Part shown: piece after piece, positions 7,119 through 15,589 of the stretch
How positions within the stretch are numbered: position 1 is the stretch's first letter
How the letters are laid out: each line of letters begins with the position of its first letter
From: an uncultured Spirochaetia bacterium
GTDB taxonomy: Bacteria; Spirochaetota; Brachyspiria; Brachyspirales; Brachyspiraceae
Direction: 5' to 3'
Length of the DNA stretch: 32,787 nt
Assembly: GCA_947038115.1 (NCBI GenBank)
Contig: CAMQVF010000014.1
Location: 1-32,787 of the forward strand
Made by a program: the position numbers and the translations under genes
Notes under the pieces: model-generated
The model's database searches: none
Told to the model about the DNA's origin: nothing
The model's input: only the letters and a program-made list of their open reading frames with translations

Positions 7119-9242
7119 ATGGCTACAACGACTGTAAAATCCATATTAAATGCTATAAAAATGCCTAAAAATTTAGGTAAGCATAATGACGTATTATTCG
7201 CTATAGCTTCTGTTCTAGTGATAATGATGCTTATCATTCCTTTGCCGACATTTTTACTCGACTTTCTTTTAATAGTTAATATTACATTAAGTCTTCTTAT
7301 TCTTTTACTAGTATTAAATATTAAAAATACAAAAGAGTTTAGTGTCTTCCCTTCTCTACTTTTAATAATGACTGCTTTTAGACTTGCATTAAATGTATCG
7401 ACCACAAGAGCAATTCTTACTCAAGGTACTGGTTTTAATGTACAAGTAATTATGGCATTTGCCGACTTCGTTGTCGCAGGTAATTTTGTTGTAGGTATTA
7501 TCATATTTACTATTCTTATTGTTGTTCAATTCGTAGTAATAACAAAAGGTGCTACAAGAGTCGCTGAAGTTGCTGCTCGTTTCTCATTAGACAGTATGCC
7601 TGCAAAAATGATGTCTATTGAAAGTGAATTACAAGCAGGTGCTATTACTGATAAAGAAGCTGAGAAAAAAAGACGTGAAGTTCGAAGTGAAAGTGATTTT
7701 TACGGAACTATGGACGGAGCTTCTAAATTTGTACAAGGTGACGTTATTGCGAGTATAATAATCACATTAATAAACATAGTCGGCGGACTTATTATTGGTA
7801 TGCTTATGCGTGGTGAAACACTTGAACAAGCTATAAATATATATATTCGTTTCACTGTTGGTGATGGACTTGTAGCTCAAATACCTTCTTTTTTCATGAG
7901 TTTTGCTACTGGTTTATTACTTACTCGTGGAACTAGTGAACAGAATCTTTCATCTGAATTTAAAACGCAGATTTTCGAAAAACCAAAAGTATTATATATT
8001 GCCGCTGGTTTTTGTCTATTCTTAATGATATTACCGGGTTTCCCTAAAATAACATTGCTTTTCATTGCTCTAGTTTTATGGTTTTTAGGATTTTCTAAAA
8101 ATAAACAAAATAAAGAAGAAGGTTTGTCTGAAGATGGGACACCTCTTAGTAAAGAACAAATGTCTAAACCTACAGGCCCTCTTGATGTAAGCCCACTTCT
8201 TAAAGTTGAACGTATCGAACTTTCTATAGGAACTATGCTAATACCTTTGGTTGATGAAAGTCAAGGTGGTGATTTGCTTAGCCGTGTAACAAGCATTAGA
8301 CGAGAATTAGCACTTGATATGGGTATTATTGTACCACCTATAAGAATTACAGATAATAATATCATCGAACAAGAAGAATATTCTATAAGTATTAATGGAA
8401 CTGAAGTTGCCAAGGCATTCGTCAGACCAACTATGCTTTTAGCTTTTAATCAAATGGATAATGAGCCACCGACTGAGGAGTGTGAGAAAACTAATGAGCC
8501 AGCATTTGGACTACCTGCTTTTTGGATAAATGCAGATACAAAAGAGCAGGCTGAAAATAAAGGCTTTATGATATTTGGGTCAACTGCTGTTATAGCAACT
8601 CATCTTACTCAAGTTATAAGAAATAATGCAAATGTATTACTTGGTCGTGAAGAAGTTCAAAATATATTGAATGTCTTAAAAGAAACTCACCCTTCTCTAA
8701 TCAGTGAAGTATTGAGTGCTCAGGGGACAAAAGAAAGCCCATTAGGATATATACAGAAAATACTTCAAAATTTGTTACAAGAGGGTGTTGCTATTAGAAA
8801 CTCTATAGCTATACTTGAAGCGGTGGCAGATGCTATTGGAAATGTTAGAAGTGAACAGGCGACAGAACTTGTACGAAGCAGGTTATCACAACAGATATCA
8901 CAGCGAATTGCTGATGCAGATAAAAGTATCAAAGTAATAATTTTCTCACAACAATTACAAAATGATATAGCAAGTAGCCTTATCGACTCGGGTGATCTTC
9001 AAGGAACACAAACCATAGCATTGAGTTATGATGTTATGCAACAAGTGATGAAGAGAACTAAAGAGTCAAGCAGCATTGTAAATGAGCAAGGGTATGAACC
9101 AGTATTTTTGGTTTCTTCGGCGATAAGAAGATCGATGTATAATTTCATTTCTAAAAACATCGGTAAATATATAGTTATTTCAAATACAGAAGTAGCACAG
9201 GGCTATAAGGTCGAGTCACTGGCTATAATAAACATAAATTAA
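7119..9242 (+). CDS. flhA: Flagellar export protein FlhA
   Basis: This is a 707-aa export gate protein that binds export chaperones and couples secretion to the proton motive force. About eight membrane helices occupy the first ~310 residues, followed by a charged linker and the cytosolic ring-forming domain. The FHIPEP-family signature lies at ~147-170 (RVAEVAARFSLDSMPAKMMS), but it departs from the usual ...MPGKQM.ID: Ala162 replaces Gly, Met164 replaces Gln and Glu168 occupies the position of the Asp that is functionally critical in Salmonella FlhA (D208). TGAGGA at 7105-7110 precedes the ATG. The gene is 16 nt after flhB and 19 nt before the microprotein. Confidence 0.97.
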   Translation: MATTTVKSILNAIKMPKNLGKHNDVLFAIASVLVIMMLIIPLPTFLLDFLLIVNITLSLLILLLVLNIKNTKEFSVFPSLLLIMTAFRLALNVSTTRAILTQGTGFNVQVIMAFADFVVAGNFVVGIIIFTILIVVQFVVITKGATRVAEVAARFSLDSMPAKMMSIESELQAGAITDKEAEKKRREVRSESDFYGTMDGASKFVQGDVIASIIITLINIVGGLIIGMLMRGETLEQAINIYIRFTVGDGLVAQIPSFFMSFATGLLLTRGTSEQNLSSEFKTQIFEKPKVLYIAAGFCLFLMILPGFPKITLLFIALVLWFLGFSKNKQNKEEGLSEDGTPLSKEQMSKPTGPLDVSPLLKVERIELSIGTMLIPLVDESQGGDLLSRVTSIRRELALDMGIIVPPIRITDNNIIEQEEYSISINGTEVAKAFVRPTMLLAFNQMDNEPPTEECEKTNEPAFGLPAFWINADTKEQAENKGFMIFGSTAVIATHLTQVIRNNANVLLGREEVQNILNVLKETHPSLISEVLSAQGTKESPLGYIQKILQNLLQEGVAIRNSIAILEAVADAIGNVRSEQATELVRSRLSQQISQRIADADKSIKVIIFSQQLQNDIASSLIDSGDLQGTQTIALSYDVMQQVMKRTKESSSIVNEQGYEPVFLVSSAIRRSMYNFISKNIGKYIVISNTEVAQGYKVESLAIININ

Positions 9243-9261
9243 TAAAACAAGGAGATTTGTT

Positions 9262-9435
9262 ATGCAACGTATCACAATTTTTGCTAAAAACAGAGAACAT
9301 GCTGAAAAGCTAGCTAAGGGTAAATATGGCGAAAGATATTTTATCATTAGTATTAAACCTTCTTTAAGAAAGAATTTTTTTGGAGTTGTTAAGAAAGAGT
9401 ATCGTGTTTCTATAGGTGTATTAGAACAGTACTAA
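9262..9435 (+). CDS. 57-aa stand-alone FlhF-N / Jag-N-like microprotein
   Basis: A short gene between flhA and flhF is preceded by a strong AAGGAG (9249-9254, 7 nt from the ATG). The product begins MQRITIFAKNREHAEKLAKG and ends KKEYRVSIGVLEQY. It aligns by eye along nearly its whole length with the N terminus of the next gene, FlhF (RTIEAKSQTEALATARIEYG ... GILGIGAKKKHQLRIMLLDS): same IxAK..E.A...A...YG...F.I beginning, an F/LG turn in the middle, and a basic strand before the end. It therefore looks like a free copy of the FlhF N-terminal, Jag-N-like alpha/beta module. Coupled translation with flhA and flhF suggests a role in FlhF function or stoichiometry, but this is inference; no function is known to me. 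Confidence 0.8.
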   Translation: MQRITIFAKNREHAEKLAKGKYGERYFIISIKPSLRKNFFGVVKKEYRVSIGVLEQY

Positions 9436-9468
9436 AATATTAATCTAGCTTTAGGGAGTTATTAAAAC

Positions 9469-11058
9469 ATGGTAGATATAAGAACTATAGAGGCAAAGAG
9501 TCAGACAGAAGCATTAGCCACGGCACGCATAGAATATGGTACTAATTTTACTATTTTAGGCAGTAAAGAAGTTGCCACTAAAGGTATTCTAGGCATTGGT
9601 GCTAAGAAAAAACATCAACTCCGAATTATGCTTCTCGATTCTATTTATGATAATAGAAAAAAAGAAGAAGAACGTGATGATGATAATAATAATTCTGACA
9701 CTACTAAAGAATTATCTAAACATTCGGACACCATTGACGGCAAAGAAATTGGTGAACGAGTTGTTGCATTAACTAAAATGTTGCAGCAGTCAGCAAAAGA
9801 ACGTTCTATGCAACAAAATAATCAACAAAATTTCCATGAAAATGATACTGTTAAGATTGGTTCTATCGAGATGAAAAAACCTCAAACAGATGAAAATAAA
9901 GAAATTGAAATTGATAAAAAAGTAGCTGAACTAGTTGAAGATAAAATGAAAAATATGATGAAAGATTATATGGATATTCGATCATCAAATAATGAAACTT
10001 CAAGAAGTAAAAATACTAATACTGAAAATAAACAGAGAAATAAACTTACTGACTACTTAGAAAGAAGTATTATAAAAAATAATGACTATGATCAAGAATC
10101 TTCTAAAAGCACTAGAGAAGTTAGAAAAACAGAGAATATAGAATCACTTCATTCTAAAAAAGATAGAAATAAAAGAGATAGAGTGAAAAGTGCTGACAGT
10201 AGCATGACGCCTAGAGAAGCATTAAGAAGAAAAAAATTAAGAAAGAAAAACCTTGCCAAAAAAAATAGATATGAAGGCATCGAAGAAAGCATGAAGTATT
10301 TAAGACTGCGTGAATTTCCAGAGGCTATAGTTGACGAGATGAAAGAATATCTTCTGACTAAAAGCAATGCACGTTTTTTTCAATCGCCTGAAGTTATTCA
10401 AGAAGAAGTTATCGAATACTTTTCAAATAATATTAAACTTTTAGACGGCATTGAAATTACTTCTAAAAAGAAAATAATAGTTTTAGTTGGGCCTACTGGC
10501 GTTGGAAAAACTACTACAATACCTAAAATAGCTGCTGTTCATTTGAAAAGCGGAAAGAAGGTATCATTTGTAACTATTGATAATTATAGAATTGCTGCTG
10601 TTGATCAGTTAAATAAATATGCTGATATAATGAAAGTACCTTTTGCATCGGCTAGCACTCCAGAAGCTTTGAGAGCTGAAATTCGAAAAATGGAGCAAAG
10701 TTCGATACTATTTGTAGATACAATGGGGCGTTCACCTAAGGGAGCTGAGGATATTATCGCATTATCTAAATATTTTTCCACTGTTGGGAGGTTTGATATC
10801 GATATACAGCTTGTAATGAGTTCAACAGTAAAGTATAATGATGCCTTAAGCATACTAGATGCTTTTAAACTTACAAACTATAAAGGTGTTATTCTCACTA
10901 AATTAGATGAAACTGATTATCTAGCATCTTCTGTTTCAGCACTATATAAAAGAGAAGTACCTATAACTTATGCAACTTTTGGACAGCGAGTGCCACAAGA
11001 CATCGCTACTGGTGTTAATGCGAAAGAAAATATACTAAACGGACTTTATGGAAAATAG
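9469..11058 (+). CDS. flhF: Flagellar positioning GTPase FlhF
   Basis: FlhF is an SRP-family GTPase that determines where and whether flagella are built. The 529-aa product has three parts: an N-terminal Jag-N-like domain (residues ~1-58, with KGILGIGAKKK), a long charged, low-complexity linker (~60-270), and the NG GTPase domain. G1 is GPTGVGKTT (341-349), followed by VSFVTIDNYRIAAVDQL, the Walker-B/G3 region ILFVDTMGRSPKG, and the G4-like VILTKLDETDYL, then GQRVPQDI near the end, all typical of FlhF. AGGGAG at 9453-9458 precedes the ATG. flhG follows after 5 nt, so the partner ATPase is made from the same message. Confidence 0.96.
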   Translation: MVDIRTIEAKSQTEALATARIEYGTNFTILGSKEVATKGILGIGAKKKHQLRIMLLDSIYDNRKKEEERDDDNNNSDTTKELSKHSDTIDGKEIGERVVALTKMLQQSAKERSMQQNNQQNFHENDTVKIGSIEMKKPQTDENKEIEIDKKVAELVEDKMKNMMKDYMDIRSSNNETSRSKNTNTENKQRNKLTDYLERSIIKNNDYDQESSKSTREVRKTENIESLHSKKDRNKRDRVKSADSSMTPREALRRKKLRKKNLAKKNRYEGIEESMKYLRLREFPEAIVDEMKEYLLTKSNARFFQSPEVIQEEVIEYFSNNIKLLDGIEITSKKKIIVLVGPTGVGKTTTIPKIAAVHLKSGKKVSFVTIDNYRIAAVDQLNKYADIMKVPFASASTPEALRAEIRKMEQSSILFVDTMGRSPKGAEDIIALSKYFSTVGRFDIDIQLVMSSTVKYNDALSILDAFKLTNYKGVILTKLDETDYLASSVSALYKREVPITYATFGQRVPQDIATGVNAKENILNGLYGK

Positions 11059-11063
11059 AAACT

Positions 11064-11927
11064 ATGAAAGATCAAGCAGACGAACTTAGAAAAATGATGC
11101 GTAAAAAAAATATGCGCAAACAACGTGTAATTGCTGTAGCAAGTGGAAAAGGCGGTGTGGGTAAAACCAATTTATCTATAAATCTAGCCATAGCATTAAG
11201 CAGATTAAATCAAAATGTTTTAGTCTTAGATGCTGACTTAGGACTTGCTAATGTAAATATTATCCTCGGAAGCACACCCGAGTTTAATTTACTACATGTT
11301 GTTCGTGGAGTCAAAACTCTTCCACAAATTATTATGAATACACCTTTTGGTATAAAATATATTGCGGGAGCTTCTGGATTTTCAGAACTTGCTAATATGT
11401 CTGAGCAAGGTTTAACTCGATTAATTACTGGACTTGAATATTTAAATAATACTGATATCATAATAGTAGACACTAGTGCTGGTATATCTGATAGTGTTTT
11501 ATATTTTATATTAGCAGCCGATGAAAGCTTAATAATTACAACGCCAGAGCCTACAGCAATGCTCGACGCTTATGGAATGATAAAAACGATAACAAGTGAA
11601 AAAAAGAATGCAGACATTAAACTTATAGTAAACCGAGTAAGCAAAAAATCGGATGTAAATAAAGTTGGAAATAGAATAGTATCGATAAGCAAGGAATATC
11701 TTGATATTGATGTAGATTATATTGGGCATGTTTTTGATGATAATACAGTTCCCTACTCTGTCTTAAGACAAGTTCCATTTTATGCCTATGATAACAAATG
11801 TGGTGCGAGTGTATGTTTAGACAATATTGCTCGTAAGATAATAGACCCTAAAAATGAAAAAGAAAAAAAACCTGAGGGACTTGGTGGCTTTTTTGGAAAT
11901 CTAATGAATATGTCTAAAAAAATATAA
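11064..11927 (+). CDS. flhG: MinD-type ATPase FlhG (YlxH), FlhF regulator
   Basis: FlhG is a 287-aa ParA/MinD-family ATPase that controls flagellar number by stimulating the FlhF GTPase. The N terminus carries MKDQADELRKMM, which matches the known DQAxxLR activator motif (residues 3-9). The deviant Walker A is SGKGGVGKT (27-35), followed by VLVLDADLGLANVNIILG and the Walker B IIIVDTSAGISDSV. A C-terminal membrane-targeting segment (~270-287, GGFFGNLMNMSKKI) is plausibly amphipathic, as in MinD. It starts 5 nt after flhF, indicating translational coupling. ylxH is an alternative gene name. Confidence 0.96.
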   Translation: MKDQADELRKMMRKKNMRKQRVIAVASGKGGVGKTNLSINLAIALSRLNQNVLVLDADLGLANVNIILGSTPEFNLLHVVRGVKTLPQIIMNTPFGIKYIAGASGFSELANMSEQGLTRLITGLEYLNNTDIIIVDTSAGISDSVLYFILAADESLIITTPEPTAMLDAYGMIKTITSEKKNADIKLIVNRVSKKSDVNKVGNRIVSISKEYLDIDVDYIGHVFDDNTVPYSVLRQVPFYAYDNKCGASVCLDNIARKIIDPKNEKEKKPEGLGGFFGNLMNMSKKI

Positions 11928-11949
11928 TATATATTATGGAGGTTTGAAA

Positions 11950-12645
11950 GTGAATAGTAGTGAATTATTAAATAAACTTAGAGAAAAATTGTTATCGGCA
12001 AATGGTAAAATAATGATGTTAGTATTTGGATTTTCGTCTTCTATCACATTTTTTATCACAATGTCTAATAATAATACATTGTCATTTTCTTTTTTTAGAG
12101 CACTATCTTCAGGCTTAATTGCTTCTTTTATCCTATATATAATATATTTAGTTTTATCTCTAGTCTTAGGTAAAGATATGTTGAACTTTGACAAGAATAC
12201 CACAAATAAAAATTCCAATGAAAGTGGTAATCCTTATATGGATAATTTAGATCCTGAAATTGATGTTGACGCTGAAAATATTTATAATCAAATGCAAGAG
12301 AGCACTAAAATACGAAAAAATGACCACGATTTGGATAATGATGATATAAGTGGTGATATAGGTGATCTTTTATCTGATTCTAGTCTAAAAGAAGATGACT
12401 CTAGTGTTGATATAAATTCTGATTTGAGTTATCATAATGAGAGTAATAATGAGGAAGCAAAAGAGGCTGGCATAGGTTCGATTATCGCTAATAAAGCAGA
12501 TAACAACTCGAAAGCTATTACCGATGATTTTTTTATAGATTTCTCGGCACCTGTTGATGCTGACCCTATTAAGATGATAGCTAAATCAGACCCTGAAACT
12601 GCTGCTAAGGCAATTAGAACTATTCGGTCTAAGGATGATAAATAG
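11950..12645 (+). CDS. Unrecognised acidic membrane protein of the flagellar operon
   Basis: The start is GTG 11950, with GGAGG at 11938-11942 seven nt upstream (a TTG at 11944 is too close to that site). The 231-aa product has a short N-terminal segment, two membrane helices (about residues 20-40 and 50-75), then a long, strongly acidic Asp/Asn/Ser-rich tail of about 130 residues and a conserved-looking basic end, DPETAAKAIRTIRSKDDK. I do not recognise a family. Its place between flhG and the flagellar sigma factor, with in-operon spacing, argues for a flagellar role. The C-terminal ~20 residues, after an unstructured linker, look like a short binding motif; the partner is unknown. Confidence 0.8.
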   Translation: MNSSELLNKLREKLLSANGKIMMLVFGFSSSITFFITMSNNNTLSFSFFRALSSGLIASFILYIIYLVLSLVLGKDMLNFDKNTTNKNSNESGNPYMDNLDPEIDVDAENIYNQMQESTKIRKNDHDLDNDDISGDIGDLLSDSSLKEDDSSVDINSDLSYHNESNNEEAKEAGIGSIIANKADNNSKAITDDFFIDFSAPVDADPIKMIAKSDPETAAKAIRTIRSKDDK

Positions 12646-12704
12646 TATTTTATTGCTTTAATATAGATAGAGAAAAAAACATTTCGATGGACTAAGTATA
12701 AATT

Positions 12705-13526
12705 ATGACACCTAAAAGAAGACCGCCAAGACAAAAAAGACCTCTAATTACAGAGGAAAATGAAAAAGAATATTGGGTTGAGTATAAAAAGACAAATTCG
12801 CCTTTAATTCGTGAGGCTTTGGTCGTTAAATATTCTCCTTTGGTAAAATATGTGGCGAACAAAATGCATGTAAAAATAGGCACTCATAAAAGCATCAATT
12901 TTGATGACCTAGTAAGCTCTGGTGGATTCGGTCTTTTAGATGCTATTGAAAAATATAATCCTAATTTGAATACAAAATTTAACACTTATGCAATGACAAG
13001 AATTAGTGGATCTATTTTGGATGAACTTAGAAAGCAAGATTCACTTCCTCGTTCTGTTAGGCAAGAAGCTAAAGAAATTGAGAGAACAAGAGAAATTTTA
13101 GAATCTCATTATACTAGAAATGTCACTTCACAAGAAATATGTGAAAAACTAGGCATTCCTATGAGTAAATATAATGACATAATGAAGAAAGTTACAGAAT
13201 CTTCACCCACTTCATTAAACGACATCAGATATGTAGACACTGAAGCTACAGGGATATCGATAGCAGATACTCTGAAGGCAAGCGAAAAAACAAGCCCGGG
13301 ATATATTGTCGAAAGAGAACATGTTAAAAAGAAAATTGTCGAGGCTATAAAAAATCTGCCAGAGAAAGAGCAACAAGTTTTAATATTATATTATTATGAT
13401 GACCTTACTCTAAAAGAAATTGGTGCTATTTTTGAGGCGACAGAAAGCCGAATATCGCAAATACATACTAAAGCACTTCAGGCATTAAGATACAGCCTAT
13501 CAGAGATAAAAAAGCAATTATTATAA
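12705..13526 (+). CDS. fliA: Flagellar RNA polymerase sigma factor FliA/WhiG (sigma-28)
   Basis: This is a 273-aa sigma factor of the FliA/WhiG/SigD group, which directs late flagellar and motility gene transcription. Region 2 runs from about residue 30 (LVVKYSPLVKYVANKM...FDDLVSSGGFGLLDAIEKYNP...FNTYAMTRISGSILDELRKQD), region 3 follows (SLPRSVRQEAKEIERT), and region 4 is LPEKEQQVLILYYYDDLTLKEIGAIFEATESRISQIHTKAL near the C terminus, with the helix-turn-helix. The group-specific start of region 3 (D.LPR..R) is intact. No good ribosome site precedes the ATG. The gene lies 59 nt after the acidic membrane protein and 28 nt before the FapA gene, as part of the flagellar operon. whiG is the alternative name used in some spirochetes. 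Confidence 0.95.
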   Translation: MTPKRRPPRQKRPLITEENEKEYWVEYKKTNSPLIREALVVKYSPLVKYVANKMHVKIGTHKSINFDDLVSSGGFGLLDAIEKYNPNLNTKFNTYAMTRISGSILDELRKQDSLPRSVRQEAKEIERTREILESHYTRNVTSQEICEKLGIPMSKYNDIMKKVTESSPTSLNDIRYVDTEATGISIADTLKASEKTSPGYIVEREHVKKKIVEAIKNLPEKEQQVLILYYYDDLTLKEIGAIFEATESRISQIHTKALQALRYSLSEIKKQLL

Positions 13527-13554
13527 ATATTTTTGATAATTATAAGGAGTGGCT

Positions 13555-15540
13555 ATGAATGATCTTAGAAAAAAAATATTAAAAAGTGATTTTTATAAGG
13601 ATGCTTATGCAAATCAAAGTTTAGATTCTACAGATTTATATGTACCATCAATACAAGCAGGGCTCGAAGAGGCTTCTGCTATTTTTCAATGCCCTCTATA
13701 TGAAGTTAGCTATGAAGTGCTTGAAAGTGCCAGTAGTGGTGTTTTTGGCATGGGTAATAAACTTCATTATGTTAGATATACAAGAATTACATATGCAAAA
13801 AAAATGCTCGTAAAAGCTGACAGAATATATGACTATATCGATTCGACAACTTCATCGAGTTTGAACATTCATGATGAAACATTAAGCAAGTCTACTGAAA
13901 TTAGCGTCCGTGTTAAAAGAGATGGAATATTTATAAAAGTATCGCCTCCTCAAGGAGACGGAAAAAAAATAACAAATATAGCGATTATAGAAAAAGAACT
14001 TAATGATGTTCAAGCGCTAGACTATGATATCAATATAATAAAACAAGCATTGAGTGAACAAACTAGTGAGTATATTAAAGTTTCTGATTGGAATGAGGGT
14101 AATTCATTAAATAATGGTTCAGTAAGAGTAAATGTTAGTAACGACTATATGAGAGTTTTTATGAACATTACGCCACCTACCATAAGTGGACGTGAAATGG
14201 ACTTACAAGATGTTAAAGAATTACTTAATATTGAAGAAGTTATATTTGGAATAAAAGAAGATGTAATTGAAGAGGCATTAGAAAATCGAATTTATAAATC
14301 TCCAATTATTATTGCGGAAGGCACTGCCCCTACTAATGGTAAAAATGCGAAAATTGAATATTTGATCAATATGGACAAGGAATCTATGGCAAGATATATT
14401 GACGATGTTCAAAGTATTGACTATAAAAATATGAGTATAGTAGAAAACATAGCGAAAGATCAAACTATAGCTAAAAAAATAGATGTTCAATATGGTGAGG
14501 AAGGATACACGGTACTGGGCAAAACTATCGAAGTTGTTGACGGCAAAGAAATAGAGATAGCCGATTATTTGGGTAACAATGTAGTATTTGATGAAGCAAC
14601 ATCTTCTATATTATCGACAGCCGATGGACAAGTCGTTATTACTGGAAAAAAAATTAATGTTGAACCACTACTTGAAATCGCTAGTGATGTCGGGCCTGAA
14701 ACTGGAAATATTGACTTCTTAGGTAGTGTTCTTATACGTGGTAGTGTTCTTGATAACTACTCTGTTCGAGCCAATGGAAATATTGAAGTTTTAGGCTCTG
14801 TGGAAAAATGTAATATTGAAGCCAAGGGTGATATTATTGTAAAACTTGGTATACAAGGACATGGAGAAGGTAAAATTAAATCAGAAGGCGATGTTATTGC
14901 CAAGTTTATACAATTTGCTAATATCCATGCTGGCGGAAATGTTATTGTAAGTGAGGCTATATTAAACTCTAATGTCGATGCCGATGACAGTATTTTACTT
15001 ACGGGTAAGAAAGCTATGGCTAGTGGTGGACATTTAAGAGCTTATAAAGAAGTTAATGCTAAAACTTTGGGCTCACCTTCATCGGTAAAAACTATTATTG
15101 AAACTGGCGTTTTACCAGCTACTCGAAGAAAAATTGAAAAACTAAGATTAGAAAAAACAGAAATTGATGAAATGCTTGAAGAGCTTAATAAAAATATAAA
15201 ATCTTTAGAAAAACTTGAAAAATATGACAAGTTAGATGAAGATCAAAAAGTTGTACTTAAAGAGTCAAGAGAAACAAATAGTGACTCTATGATTAGAATA
15301 AAAGAAATATCTGAAGAAAAAAGCAAACTAATACTTGAGATTCAAAGCACTGATGTAAATTCAAAAGTATCTGCTGGCAAAGAAGCACTACCCGGTGTAA
15401 CAATATCGATTAGAAATGCTGATATTTCACTAAGAGACTCTTATAAATCTACAACATTCTATGAAGAGGGAGGAATGATACAATTAGGCAATTATCAGGA
15501 ATCGAAAACTAAAGTAGACGTGGATTCTAAAAGTGAATAA
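13555..15540 (+). CDS. FapA/DUF342 polymer-like beta-helix protein with Jag-N-like N-terminal module
   Basis: The start is ATG 13555, with AAGGAG (13544-13549) 5 nt upstream; GTG 13549 overlaps the ribosome site. The 661-aa product belongs to the FapA (DUF342) family of unknown molecular function. Residues about 30-80 (SIQAGLEEASAIFQCPLYEV ... ESASSGVFGMGNK) read like a Jag-N domain, including the G-[VL]-[FL]-G-[MI]-G turn. Residues about 395-500 form an imperfect right-handed beta-helix of repeated G-x-[IV]-x-V turns (GNIEVLGSVEKCNIEAKGDI), the FapA core. A coiled coil (~520-600) precedes the tail. It is common downstream of flagellar sigma factors in several phyla. A regulatory or scaffolding role is inferred from context only. 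Confidence 0.9.
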   Translation: MNDLRKKILKSDFYKDAYANQSLDSTDLYVPSIQAGLEEASAIFQCPLYEVSYEVLESASSGVFGMGNKLHYVRYTRITYAKKMLVKADRIYDYIDSTTSSSLNIHDETLSKSTEISVRVKRDGIFIKVSPPQGDGKKITNIAIIEKELNDVQALDYDINIIKQALSEQTSEYIKVSDWNEGNSLNNGSVRVNVSNDYMRVFMNITPPTISGREMDLQDVKELLNIEEVIFGIKEDVIEEALENRIYKSPIIIAEGTAPTNGKNAKIEYLINMDKESMARYIDDVQSIDYKNMSIVENIAKDQTIAKKIDVQYGEEGYTVLGKTIEVVDGKEIEIADYLGNNVVFDEATSSILSTADGQVVITGKKINVEPLLEIASDVGPETGNIDFLGSVLIRGSVLDNYSVRANGNIEVLGSVEKCNIEAKGDIIVKLGIQGHGEGKIKSEGDVIAKFIQFANIHAGGNVIVSEAILNSNVDADDSILLTGKKAMASGGHLRAYKEVNAKTLGSPSSVKTIIETGVLPATRRKIEKLRLEKTEIDEMLEELNKNIKSLEKLEKYDKLDEDQKVVLKESRETNSDSMIRIKEISEEKSKLILEIQSTDVNSKVSAGKEALPGVTISIRNADISLRDSYKSTTFYEEGGMIQLGNYQESKTKVDVDSKSE

Positions 15541-15549
15541 TCTAATAAA

Positions 15550-15567
15550 ACAGATTAAAACATCTGT
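15550..15567. repeat. Small inverted repeat between convergent genes
   Basis: ACAGAT (15550-15555) and ATCTGT (15562-15567) can pair around a 6-nt loop, between the ends of the FapA gene (+) and mglB (-). There is no clear T-run, so terminator activity is doubtful. Confidence 0.25.
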
Positions 15568-15589
15568 GAATAATTGTAATTTTTATATG

